This document shows positions 20,773 to 34,077 of a stretch of DNA of 64,000 nt, one piece after another. Position 1 is the first letter of the stretch. Each line of letters opens with the position of its first letter. Source of the DNA: Begonia masoniana (taxonomy: Eukaryota > Streptophyta > Magnoliopsida > Cucurbitales > Begoniaceae). The notes below the pieces were generated by a model that saw only the letters and a list, made by a program, of their open reading frames with translations, was not told the origin of the DNA and did not search any database. The DNA is taken from assembly GCA_022432975.1 (NCBI GenBank), contig CM039502.1:14911143-14975142 (forward strand), given 5' to 3'. Made by a program: the position numbers and the translations under genes.

Positions 20773-23434
20773 TTAGGCTAGTGTTCAGATGCTTTGCCTC
20801 AACCCCATGCGTGTTCCCAATTGCCACCATTAAAGACTGTAGTTTCCATTAATTCGGCTTACAATACGAGTATTATACGGCGTATAAATACGAAAGCTTT
20901 ACATACACTATGTAAATAGAAGAAAGAAAGCTTTTCTATTTTCCATTTATTGCATTATTATTTAATTAAAATAACAAAACTAATATTTGTAGTTTAAATT
21001 AAGAATTTATCTACAATATCACTATTATTAAATGTCTATTTATATATACAATTTTTCTTTTTTCTTTTTTTTTTATTTGATTGTGGGTCGAGTTGCTGAC
21101 GAAGAAAACCCATTACGTCACTGCGTGACCCAGCACAATAGCACATGAATAGAGTAAGTAAATGACGATCTTACCCTTTTCTCACAAACAGAGTTGCTGA
21201 TGTCATCTGACCTCAAACTCTCCTTCTTACCCAAAGAAAACTAAAAAAAGGAGTTCGGTTTGGATTGATTGGATCAATCAAATCCATCTCCTAATCAATC
21301 CAAACCAAACTCCGAACGTTGTCTGTCCGTCCGATCGGCACAATATCTTATTCATCTTTGCCTCCAAATATACCATTGATCTCAAGAGCCTGAGTTTGGC
21401 ATTCACATTCATAATTTGAAGATAAATTTTCTAATTTGTTGTTCCTTGTTCTTATATTCATAAATTTATGGAAGTCAAGATGTTAAAAGAGCGATTCTCG
21501 TGAATCGATAGGAGCGAGTTGTTAGTGCAATCACTACGGGCTTGATTTTCTCTTATGATAGTTTTATTTTCGAATTTTAGTGACAAAAGTGAAGAGAGAT
21601 AGTATAACATATTTATGAAACGAGAAAAATACCGTTACAGATAATTCTAATTTTACTCTCTAATTTATCTCATCATTCTCACATTCGACAGTATATTTAC
21701 CAATTATAATGATAAATCAATGATAATTAAACTAAGTAATTAATCATACCAATTAGTGAATGTCACATGTAACATTACTCTGACAATAATAATAGTGACG
21801 TAATTACAATTTTGTTTAGTACAAAATATGTAAATAAATCATAACCTCATCTCTATGCACTGCACTTAGCTTATATTATGTTATATACTCTGAACTCATT
21901 TACATAATTCGTATTTGACCACTTTATTGAATTTAACATAATGATAATTGTGAAATTCACCAATTTAATATCAATAAAATTGTCGAACAAATTTTTTACG
22001 TTATTCAAGATCAAACTATTATACTTATACAAGAATTGTTATAATTTGTTAACGTTTGATCACATGTAATTTTTCATTAATGGCCAAACTGGTAAAATTT
22101 TCGAGAGCTACTGTGTATTTAAAATTCGAACATAACGTTAGGTAAATAGAAATAACATCATGTAGAGTTTTGGAAAACATTCAAATTTCATTCCAATCCA
22201 AATTTAAACAATTAATTAATATATAATATATTAAATGTTAAATAATATAAAATTTCAAAATAAAACTTTTACTTTAGAAGGGGGATGAAGCATCCAGAGA
22301 AGAGGAGGGAGAAGAGAGAGAGTGAGATTCTTGCATTGTTTCGATTTGTGTCGTCTAGTTCTCTACTTCTACCAAATTCTTTGAAATTTTCAAAGGCTGA
22401 ATATCGGTAGTTTTGTTCTGTTTTTCTGTATTTTTGTTTGGATTGAATTTCTAGTTTGGAAATTAAAAATCGTTGAATGAAATTGATGCATGTTCTATGC
22501 CGCAGTTCAAGGGTGTTCTGCATTGTCCAGTGTGCGCATGACACATGGCGCACAATTATTGATGCTAGTGAAAAAGTGTGTCGCGCAGTGATGTAGCCTT
22601 GTTAAGCTGCCCTGAGTCCGCATTTGGTGCCTTGGTGTTGCCTTTCTAAGTCGCAACATTGGACTAAATTGACCCATTTACCTAGGCCTTGTTGTTCCCT
22701 TCGCCTTTTGAGGTATGTTGTGAGTCTATATTTTTTAATATTTATTTGGCTTGAAATTTTGTACGTGCAAGTTTATGGCTCATTATCGTTTTTTTTCGAC
22801 TTTGGGTTCCTGCTGCCAGTAATAGACTCTTATCTCTTGTGTTGGTTTTGTTTTAGAATTTTACAACTTTATTGATTTTGAGACTGTTCCCAAAAGAGTA
22901 TTGTTCTAGCCGATAGGAAGGGCAATCGTTGTTGAGGTACGAGTTTATTTATTGTACTGCATATGCATCATGGTTTTTAAAATCCTTAATTTGGTATATA
23001 TATATATATATAATACAAAAATCAACGTGTCTTCTTAATAGTGTGATATTTTTTATACTATATGTACGCGCACACATACTAGAAGGACCTCTTACTGTTT
23101 TGGGCTATTGTTTGGTACTACTCTTCGATGCATTAAGGGATTTTGTTTTAAACATGCGATGTGATAGTATGAAGCAATGATGTCGTGTCTTTGAGTTCGA
23201 TCCCTAACTTTGTTAGGATGTTGTATTGTGTTCATTCAATATGCGTGATCGATCTCCTAATAATTATTATTTGACCTTAAGTCATTATGAGCATTCCATG
23301 TGCAAAAATTTGTGAGTGCCTTATTTTCAATAGATTGTTTTTCTACAAAGATAGTGGTGCTACTACTTTCATATAATTACCTAGTATATAACGATGTTTC
23401 GAGATTACCTCATTGATAAACTTGTGGAGCCTGT
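20773..23434. other. Right flank of element A (first copy of a duplicated segment)
   Basis: Low-copy-looking DNA that occurs again at 29642-about 33001. The first 150 bases continue the region upstream of the SDR gene and contain a GTATAAATAC box near 20882-20891. It also holds a 21-bp hairpin (21250-21313) and a purine-rich, 5'-UTR-like stretch near 22280-22330 (agaagaggaggg, gagagagagtgag). No open frame with recognisable motifs. A possible donor-like ttgag/gtatgt occurs at 22707-22717. A promoter and untranslated exon of an unseen plus-strand gene are possible but unproven. Confidence 0.55.
21250..21313. repeat. Perfect-but-one 21-bp inverted repeat (hairpin)
   Basis: Left arm 21250-21270 (GGAGTTCGGTTTGG...) pairs with right arm 21293-21313 with one mismatch. 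The loop is 22 bp and itself contains a small ggat/atcc pairing. The same hairpin occurs at about 30122-30186. It could be a MITE terminus, a folded RNA precursor or a transcription-factor palindrome. Confidence 0.8.
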
Positions 23435-23534
23435 NNNNNNNNNNNNNNNNNNNNNNNNNNNNNNNNNNNNNNNNNNNNNNNNNNNNNNNNNNNNNNNNNN
23501 NNNNNNNNNNNNNNNNNNNNNNNNNNNNNNNNNN
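23435..23534. other. Assembly gap, 100 N
   Basis: Exactly 100 N, placed where the first copy of the duplicated flank stops matching the second copy. The second copy continues with new sequence at about 33001. Confidence 0.98.
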
Positions 23535-24306
23535 TGGGATGCACTTGCTGACGTGGCAGATCAACTAGAAGCTCTCGTTTAGGTGATCGCCAGGGTGAGG
23601 AGTTATACATGGATATATTCAGTGAATTGAATTGAAAGAAATGTTTTAAGTTATTTAAGTCAAAAAAATTAGATGAATAAATATGTGGACGATTATGATC
23701 AATTACGTCAAGCGAGTTTAGTAACAAACCGAGTTTAAGGATTCGGGTAGGTACAATACGGCTTGCCTCAACTTTACTACAGAGACTGACTTTCGCCTTG
23801 AAAACACAGTATCCTTGCATGGACATCCCTATCCTCAAACGGGTTCACCATTCTGGCAGCTGAAGTGACTTCCTTCCACTCATTATCATTCGCTGCATTT
23901 GCCCTTAGGCTTTGAAGCAAAGTAAAAGGGAGTAGCTACAACATTAATGTACAAGTTGTTTCTGGCCAATCTTTGTAAATACTAACATATCAAACTCTCT
24001 ATGTATCGACCATTTCTACTACATCAAGAAACAATACATGCAATATAGCCTTGAGGTTTTCGACTTAGAGCATAGACCACCATGTTCGTTCTTAACCCCG
24101 GGATGAAATTCCAAGTTGAAATCATAGTTTTCTCCATGTACTTCCACCACCCTGTGCTGCCTTAGATATCCCGCTGATGAAAAGGTACTTCAGACCTTGT
24201 GACTTGAAGAATATTTCGACTTTGGTTTCATATAAGTTAGCTTCTCCAAATTTCAAGTGAAAATATACACCAACTCCAAGTCAGATTGGGGTTTTTTTTT
24301 TTGGTC
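23535..24306. other. Orphan segment between the gap and the truncated LTR
   Basis: About 770 bp with no counterpart in the second copy. Two short coding-like frames are visible. One on plus right after the gap ends ADVADQLEALV and a stop at 23582. One on minus (23922-23780) contains NDNEWKEVTSAARMVNPFED and ends at a TAG at 23777-23779. Neither family is recognised. The segment ends in a poly-T tract directly against the cut LTR. Confidence 0.5.
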
Positions 24307-24455
24307 CCCCATTCCCAGATGCAAGCGATGATTCCGTGACAATCTACCCAGCTGGAATGCTTTTATCACTTCTCAGCCAATGGGGGGAGAAGCCCAGCCC
24401 CTCCCTGATTGGGCCCCGCCCATGCCACATGTTCAATTCAAATTGGGGTGTGACA
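24307..24455 (-). repeat. Truncated 3' LTR of element B
   Basis: Begins at the cccccattc word that lies at about 15433 in element A and ends in GGTGTGACA. The first 30 bases match less well than the rest, as expected near a chimeric or low-quality junction. Confidence 0.85.
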
Positions 24456-24456
24456 A

Positions 24457-27400
24457 TCAACCCCCACCAGATGAAGTCGACGGCCTCGTCGATACCCAAG
24501 CAAGGTACTCACCAATTTGCTCCTCAAATTGCCATAAGTTAATATCTTGCTCCCAGGTTGCTTCATCTTCAAGCTCCCATTGAACCAGGAACTCTCTTCT
24601 CGAGTCCTTCTTCCTTCCCTTCATGGTGCGATGGTCAAGGATCTTGGTAATCCTTTTTGAGAATTCCATCCTCACGCCGGGTGGTGCTCTTCGTGGTTGG
24701 ACCCTTTCCCCTTTATGAAATGGCTTGAGAAAACTTACGTGAAAGGTTGGATGCAACTTCAACCTCTCGGGTAAGTTCAAACGATATGCAACCTTGCCAA
24801 TTCTCTTGCTCACCTCAAATGGTCCATCATACCTCGGTAGAAGTCCCTTCTGGAAGTGTTGGTCCCTGACCTTCTTCCATAATTGTGGTGTAAGTTTGAG
24901 GAGAACTAAGTCTCCCTCCTTGAACTCCACCGATCTCCTCTTGCCATCCACATACTTTTTCATTCGGTGTTGAGCTTTGGTAAGGCTATCCTTTGCTTGT
25001 TCCAAAAGCTCAGCCCGATCCATGCCATATTGAAAAGCCGCCGGACAAGCTCCTTGTCCTTCCCCTCGAGCCATTGTCATAGGAGTGGCTGGTTGAAACC
25101 CAAGTGCAAGCTCGGATGGGCTCATCTCTGTTGATAAGGTTTTATGGATGTTGTATGAGAATTGTGCTGAGTCCAACAATTCAAGCCAATTCCTTTGAGT
25201 AGCCGTGACATAGTGTCTTAGGTACTCCTCAAGTAATGCATTGATCCTCTCCGTTTGGCCATCGGTTTGTGGATGGTTTGCGGTTGAAAATTTCAGTTCC
25301 GTGCCTAAAAGCTTGAACAAGCTTGTCCAAAACTTTCCGGTGAATCGGGGGTCCCGATCACTTACAATCTCCTTAGGAAGTCCAAAGACTTTTACCACAC
25401 CCTTGAGGAAATGTTCTGCCGCATCCAATGCCGAACAATTCTTTGGTACACCCATGAAGATTGCATACTTAGATAATCGGTCCACTACCACCATGATAGT
25501 GCCGATTTCTCCAATAGGTGGAAATCCCGTAATGAAGTCCATAGACACCGATTCCCATGGCCTCTCCGGTATAGGAAGTGGTTGAAGAAGCCCCGCTTCT
25601 TTTCTCCTCTCGGTTTTGTCCACTTGACACACATGACAAGTCTTCACATAAAGTTCCACATCATCTTTCATCCTCGGCCAAGTGTAGCTACGGTTCAAAG
25701 TGCAAGCATCCTCTCAACCCCCGGATGCCCCGCCCACTTTGTGTCATGCGCCTCCTTCATAATGCGCTGCCGCAACCCTTGCCAACTAGGAATGAACAAT
25801 CGGTTCCCACGGCTTCTCAACAAGCCATTCTCTAACCAATATCTTCGAATTAAACCTTGCTCCACATTCTTAGCCATCCGAACATACTCTTGGTCCTCCT
25901 TTGCCCCTTCTTTGATCTCTTCCAAGAAAGTAGAGTGCACCTCCGAATAGATGAAACAAACTCACCACATATCTTTCTACTAAGTGCATCGGCTACTCTA
26001 TTCTCGGTGCCCACCTTATGAATCCACGTGAAGTCGAATTCCGCCAGAAACTCTTGCCATCTAGCTTGTTTAGAAGATAGTTTCTTTTGAGACCAAAAGT
26101 AGGTGTTAGCCACATTGTCGGTGACCACCACAAACTTTGCTCCCAAAAGATAATGCCGCCAAGTTACTAAGCAATGTATGACCGCAACCATTTCTTTCTC
26201 ATGAGCCGAGTATCTCTCCTCCGCTCCTTTAAGCTTTCGACTTTCATAGGCTATAGGATGGCCCTCTTGAGTAAGGACCCCTCCAATGGCTCGATCCGAG
26301 GCGTCCGTGTACACCTCGAAAGGTACTTCAAAGTTAGGCAATCTAAGAACCGGCTCGGATGTCACTTTCTCCTTAAGCTTCGCAAAGGCCTCTTGGCATG
26401 CTTCCGTCCATAACCAAGAATGACTCTTCCTTAGCAAATCCGTAAGTGGACTTACTATTCTTGAGTATTCTTCAATAAACCTTCGGTAGTAATTGGCTAG
26501 TCCCAAAAATGACCTAAGCTCGGTCACTTTGGTTGGTGTTTCCCATGTGTTGATGGCTTCAATCTTTCTTCCATCCATGCGAATTGTTCCTCTCTTGATG
26601 TAGTGACCAAGAAAGTTAATCTCCTCCGACGCAAATTCACATTTCTCCCTCTTCACGTACAAGGAATATTGCCTCAATTTTCCAAATACTTCCTTCAAAT
26701 GCCGCAAATGCTCATCAAGTGTCTTGCTATACACTACAATGTCATCCAAGTATACCACCACAAATCGGTCCAAATAATCATAGAGCACTTCGGTCATCAA
26801 GTTGCAAAAAGTCGCCGGTGCATTAGTTAAGCCGAATGGCATAACTAAAAATTCAAATGAACCATACCTCGATACCATAGTGGTCTTGGCCTCATCGCCC
26901 TTGGCAACCCAACTTGCCAATATCCCGATCGGAGATCAAGCTTTGTAAAATAGGAAGCTTGTGCTAATCGGTCAAAAAGATCACTTGCATTCGGTATAGG
27001 ATACTTGTTCTTCACGGTTACCTTGTTTAGAGCACGATAGTCCACACACATTCTCAATGTGCCATCCTTCTTCTTTGAAAAAGAACCGGTGCTCCATATG
27101 GTGCTTTTGAAGGTTGGATGAAACCCGAATCAATTAAGTCATCAAGTTGCTTCCTTAGCTCCGCTAACTCCGGCGGTGCCATTCTATAAGGTGCTTGAGC
27201 CGGTGGAACCGCACCCGGAACAAGCTCAATTTTGTGATCCACATTTCTCCTAGGTGGAAGTCTCCTAGGCAACTCGGCTGGCATCACATCAATGTATTCT
27301 TCTAACACATCAAGAACCTCCTTTGGTACCTCTTTCATGTTGTCCTCTTTGATCTCTCTTAGTGTTGCTAGAAAAGTGGTCTCTCCCCTCTTAAGACCCG

Positions 27401-27929
27401 CCTTCACTTGTAGAGAAGATAGTATAGATCGGGCTCCTCCTCGAGTCTCACTCTTCACTATACAAGGACATGAATCGTCTTGAATCAACATTACTCCAAG
27501 ATGCGGCATAACCATAACTTTGGCTTGCCTGAAAAAATCGAGCCCAAGAATAAGCTCGAAATCATCTAATGGTACCACCATGAGTGGACAAACACCCTGC
27601 CACTCTCCAATCTTCATCAAAGGTGTTGTTGTGCCTTTGATAGGTTGAACTCCCGAATTAACGGCTTTAATCATGCTAGCACTCTTGCTAACCTCCAAGC
27701 CAAGCTCCTCGGCCTTCTTGCTTGATAGAAAATTATTTGTGGCACCCGTATCTAGCATTGCACGGATCTTCTTGCCACCAATGGAGACCTCAACATACAT
27801 TAGTCCCAATTTAGGAACTACTCCCTCCTTGCTTGACAAAGTATTAATAAGTTGGATCGGATTTACCCTCGGCTTGCTCTCCTCATCGAAAGCCTCCTCC
27901 TTGACTCGAACCGATGAAACCGACCCTTT
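24457..27929 (-). pseudogene. Element B pol: protease to chromodomain
   Basis: Same domain order and motifs as in element [29 protein letters not shown] zinc region, VSDRDPRFTG, chromodomain ending in WQFEEQIGEYL. The integrase break of element A is absent here, because the T run near 25440 is one longer. B has its own breaks near 25699 (integrase zinc region), 25946 (after RNase H), 26910 (RT, at SGYWQV) and 27072 (RT, at KKDGT). Each is a one-base difference in a short run, and element A is open at each of them. No catalytic residue is lost by substitution. Confidence 0.92.
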
Positions 27930-28890
27930 ATTTGGGCAATCTCTAGCATAGTGGGCACCATCACAAATAAAGCATCCGGAAGACTTCTTCTTTTGGGGTT
28001 GATCACTCCCCTTAGATTTGAATCCCCCACCAAATGCCTTGCCTTTGTCTTAACTGCCATTGTGCTTATTACCCTTCTTATCATCCTTGATTTTCTTCTT
28101 CTCCGAAAAAGAAGTAGCTTTGTAATCAACAAGACCTTCGGCTATAGAGATGGCCGAAAAACACATCACGAACTCCATGTCTCCTAAGCTCGGCTTGAGC
28201 CCATGGTTGCAAGCCCGTCATGAAATTGAATAGCTTATCATCTTCGTGCATATTGTCAAGATCAAGTAGAAGAGAACTAAAGTCACGTACATAATCTCTT
28301 ATAGAACCCGTTTGCCTCAACTTCCTTAAGGCCTCTTTGGATGCCCAAGCAGAATTTTGTGGTAGAAACCGCTCCCTCAACTCTCTTTCCAATGCCTCAA
28401 AAGTGTTGATAACCGGCCCTTTAGTTTGGTGTTGTCTCCACCAAAGCTTGGCGTCCCCTCCCAAGTACATAGAAGCCACCATGACTTGGCTTTCCTCTCC
28501 AACGCTTGAAGCCACAAAATATTGCTTCATATCCCACAAGAAGTTCTCTAGCTCCTTGGCATCACGATTACCATTGTAAGGCTTAGGTTCTGGAACCTTA
28601 CATGGTAAAGTAGGAGTTTGTAACCTCCTTGATGATCCTCCAACCGCATCTCTACCAAGCCGAGCCAACTCCTTATCAACCCTATCGATTGTTTCGGCCA
28701 CATGTTGCTCGATTGCTAGGTTATCTGCCCCGGTTGATGCTTGGAAATCTCCCATTTCCCTTCTCAAGTTGCGAAGATCTACTAGTAGAGGTTTGTCTTC
28801 TTGAGTTCCCATGGACATACCCGTGAAAGCCTCCAATCGAGTCAACCTCTCGATAATCAAATTCAATTGATCTTGAATGCCTCCTTCCAT
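27930..28890 (-). pseudogene. Element B gag, nearly intact
   Basis: Starts at the ATG ending at 28890 and stays open for 254 codons, with the Gag core DAKLWWRQHQTKGP and RDYVRDFSSLLLD. A one-base longer A run near 28157 then breaks the frame; element A is open there. The shared TAA follows at 28050-28052, and then the [13 protein letters not shown] knuckle (about 27940-27990). The in-frame TAA between Gag core and knuckle occurs in both copies, so it is not an independent read error. It may be a true mutation older than the duplication. Confidence 0.9.
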
Positions 28891-28909
28891 GGTTGTAGAA
28901 CAAGCCTAC

Positions 28910-28921
28910 GCTCTGATACCA
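28910..28921 (-). other. Primer binding site of element B
   Basis: The minus strand reads TGGTATCAGAGC, 2 bases from the LTR, as in element A. Confidence 0.95.
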
Positions 28922-28923
28922 AA

Positions 28924-29641
28924 TGTCACACCCCCAAATTCTCACCTAAATTTGTTAAATGGAGTGTGCGGTACTAAGTTCTCAACTTAGTCAACCTCAC
29001 AATTTTGCCAAACACACACAAAACAGTAGATAGTGAAAATCAAACAGGAAGCAAGATGTTTACGGGAAAAGACTCCCAACCCTCAATTATATTCCAAATA
29101 TAAGTGACAAGGACAAAACTTCGCTCAATGATCACCACAAGAACTCAAGACAACGCTCACTGCTTGCTTGGTTTGGTGTCTAGAGGCAATATATATTTCT
29201 GTCTATGTGGCTCGGCCACAATACAAGAAATTAAAACATACAATTGCAAAAGGGCGCTTTTGGTTCGTGCATGTGTAGTGCGCTCCCTCGCGCCATGCAA
29301 CTTCGGTTCGCGCTGCCCTGGTTCGCGTCGGCGTGCTCGCTCCAGCTCGATCGTTCCCCCGCGGCTCGCGCCTCCTCGCGCTCGCCTTTTCACTTGCGCC
29401 GAGTCGCGCTCGCGCCAGATCGCGTTCGCGTCGGGTCGCGCTTGAACCAGATCTCGCTCGCGCCTCCTCGCTCGTGCCAGATCGCGTTCCCCCATTCGCC
29501 CAGATGCAGCGACTGATTCCGTGACAATCTACCCAGCTGGAATGCTTTTATCACTTCTCAGCCAATGGGGGGGAGAAGCCCAGCCCCTCCCTGATTGGGC
29601 CCCGCCCATGCCACATGTTCAATTCAAATTGGGGTGTGACA
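28924..29641 (-). repeat. 5' LTR of element B (718 bp)
   Basis: Matches the right LTR of element A nearly base for base, including the T variants near gtagtgcg and caacttcgg that differ from the left LTR of A. It lacks the 14-bp duplication. Confidence 0.95.
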
Positions 29642-31286
29642 TTAGGCTAGTGTTCAGATGCTTTGCCTCAACCCCATGCGTGTTCCCAATTGCCACCATT
29701 AAAGACTGTAGTTTCCATTAATTCGGCTTACAATACGAGTATTATACGGCGTATAAATACGAAAGCTTTACATACACTATGTAAATAGAAGAAAGAAAGC
29801 TTTTCTATTTTCCATTTATTGCATTATTATTTAATTAAAATAACAAAACTAATATTTGTAGTTTAAATTAAGAATTTATCTACAATATCACTATTTATTA
29901 AATGTCTATTTATATATACAATTTTTCTTTTTTTCTTTTTTTTTTATTTGATTGTGGGTCGAGTTGCTGACGAAGAAAACCCATTACGTCACTGCGTGAC
30001 CCAGCACAATAGCACATGAATAGAGTAAGTAAATGACGATCTTACCCTTTTCTCACAAACAGAGTTGCTGATGTCATCTGACCTCAAACTCTCCTTCTTA
30101 CCCAAAAGAAAACATAAAAAAGGAGTTCGGTTTGGATTGATTGGATCAATCAAATCCATCTCCTAATCAATCCAAACCAAACTCCGAACGTTTCTGTCCG
30201 TCCGATCGGCACAAATATCTTATTCATCTTTTGCCTCCAAATATACCATTGATCTCAAGAGCCTGAGTTTGGCATTCACATTCATAATTTGAAGATAAAT
30301 TTTCTAATTTGTTGTTCCTTGTTCTTATATTCATAATATTTATGGAAGTCAAGATGTTAAAAGAGCGATTCTCGTGAATCGATAGGAGCGAGTTGTTAGT
30401 GCAATCACTACGGGGCTTGATTTTCTCTTATGATAGTTTTATTTTCGAATTTTTAGTGACAAAAGTGAAGAGAGATAGTATAACATATTTATGAAACGAG
30501 AAAAATACCGTTACAGATAATTCTAATTTTACTCTCTAATTTTATCTCATAATTCTCACATTCGACAGTATATTTACCAATTATAATGATAAATCAATGA
30601 TAATTAAACTAAGTAATTAATCATACCAATTAGTGAATGTCACATGTAACATTACTCTGACAATAATAATAGTGACGTAATTACAATTTTGTTTAGTACA
30701 AAATATGTAAATAAATCATAACCTCATCTCTATGCACTGCACTTAGCTTATATTATGTTATATACTCTGAACTCATTTACATAATTCGTATTTGACCACT
30801 TTATTGAATTTAACATAATGATAATTGTGAAATTCACCAATTTAATATCAATAAAATTGTCGAACAAATTTTTTACTTTATTCAAGATCAAACTATTATA
30901 CTTATACAAGAATTGTTATAATTTGTTAACGTTTGATCACATGTAATTTTTCATTAATGGCCAAACTGGTAAAATTTTCGAGAGCTACTGTGTATTTAAA
31001 ATTCGAACATAACGTTAGGTAAATAGAAATAACATCATGTAGAGTTTTGGAAAACATTCAAATTTCATTCCAATCCAAATTTAAACAATTAATTAATATA
31101 TAATATATTAAATGTTAAATAATATAAAATTTCAAAATAAAACTTTTACTTTATAGAAGGGGGATGAAGCATCCCAGAGAAGAGGAGGGAGGAAGAGAGA
31201 GAGTGAGATTCTTGCATTGTTTCCGATTTGTGTCGTCTAGTTCTCTACATTCTACCAAAATTCTTTGAAATTTTCAAAGGCTGAAT

Positions 31287-32416
<1,130 letters not shown>

Positions 32417-33001
32417 TTGTGAGTCTATATTTTTAATTTATTTGGCTTGAAATTTTGTACGTGCAAGTTTATGGCTCATTATCGTTTTTTTTTCGACTTT
32501 GGTTCCTGCTGCCAGTAATAGACTCTATCTCTTGTGTTGGTTTTGTTTTAGAATTTACAACATATATATATAATACAAAAATCAACGTGTCTTTTAATAG
32601 TGTGATATTTTTTATACTATATGTACGCGCACACATACTAGAAGGACCTCTTATTGTTTTGGGCTATTGTTTGGTATACATCTTCTGATGCATTAAGGTA
32701 TTTTGTTTAAACATGCGATGTGATAGTATGAAGCAATGATGTCGTGTCTTTGAGTTCGAATCCCCTAAACTTTGTTAGGATGTTGTATTGTTTCATTCAA
32801 TATGCGTTGATCGATCTCCTAATAATTATTATTTGTACCTTAAGTCATTATGAGCATTCAATGTGCAAAAATTTGTGAGTGACCTTATTTTCAATAGATT
32901 GTTTTTCTACAAAAGATAGTGGTGCTACTACTTTCATATAATTACCTAGTTATATAACGATGTTTTCGAGATTTACCTCATTGATAACTTGTGGAGCCTG
33001 T

Positions 33002-34077
33002 TTTAAAAGTGGGTAACAAGATTTTGATGAATGTGAATTCATAAACTGCATTTTCTCATTAACTCATTGTTTTTAAGTAAAATGATAAAACCAGTTTTCT
33101 CGTGTATTTGGTACAGTATATGATTTCTTACTAAGTTAGTCACTTACCTCGAAATAATCTCTCTTTTCTCTAGGTAAAAATCGTGGTGGCCAGTAGCAGA
33201 TGTCTATCGATTCATTGCCGCCTTTTTTGTATTTTCTTTCTTGGAGTGTGTTATTTTTTTTTTTGCTGAGGATTCCATATTTTATTCGATCTGTATAATT
33301 AATAGTGGGTGATGGATATTTTGCTTTCCTGCCATTACTTCTTTTTCTATGTATTAAACTATTTTCATCTTCTGCAATCACTACCTGGATTTCATCTCAT
33401 TTCAAAATTTTGGTTGAATCTTTACTGTAAACCAAGTCTTTGCTTGGGTGATCAGGTCACCTTTGAATATCAAGTCGTTCGACCTGATATTTTTGTCTAA
33501 TTTCACCTTCAGGTCGTGATGATGACTATACTTCCAATATACATAACATATGTAGTCTCAATCTGGTATGAATAAGCGTGATACACCACAAGATTATTTA
33601 TGTTCTTCGTACGAAACTTTTTTATAGCGGTAGTACTACAACCTAAATGTTGCTGGTTTCCTCTAAACAATTATTAGACTATCATTGTTCTTTCCCCCAT
33701 CATCTATAGACCGTTTTGTTTTTAACCGAACATCATAAATTTGTTGGTCTATTTATTTTCCGCTTTGCCATTAGTGTTCAATTATTTGACTGTGACAAGT
33801 GTAATGACAAAAGTAGCCATTTGACATGAAAAAAGAAAAGATGTTATCATATGGTTTCATATTTTACATGGAAACGTGAAAGCTTACAATCATAGAACTT
33901 TATGAACATATCCAACCCATGATTAACAAAACATTTCCGAAAATTTTCGACGGGATAATAATTCAAACATCAACAAATCACACACAAGCAATTACATAAA
34001 TAGATGGTTGATTAGACACCACTTTGCCTACTCTCTCCCAACGACATGTAGTCAAGACTTTGACCTCTTGTAGACTC
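33002..34077. other. Intergenic, 3' side of the LAZY1-like gene
   Basis: AT-rich sequence without recognisable coding frames. It becomes unique after the duplicated segment ends. The 3' untranslated region of the minus-strand LAZY1-like gene must lie at the right end of this stretch. Confidence 0.55.

Larger units (their letters stand above)
24307..29641 (-). mobile_element. Element B: second copy of element A, left LTR truncated
   Basis: Near-identical to element A over the whole interior. The left LTR is reduced to its last 149 bp. The right LTR is followed by the same ttagg and flank as element A. One shared insertion site means one insertion event, later duplicated either in the genome or in the assembly. 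Differences from A are mainly single-base homopolymer-length changes. Confidence 0.92.

Noticed and set aside
32690..32800. gagttcgaatcccc word resembling a tRNA/SINE B box
   Set aside because: No A box at a suitable distance, no tRNA-like fold and no SINE tail or TSD seen. The other copy reads gagttcgatccc.
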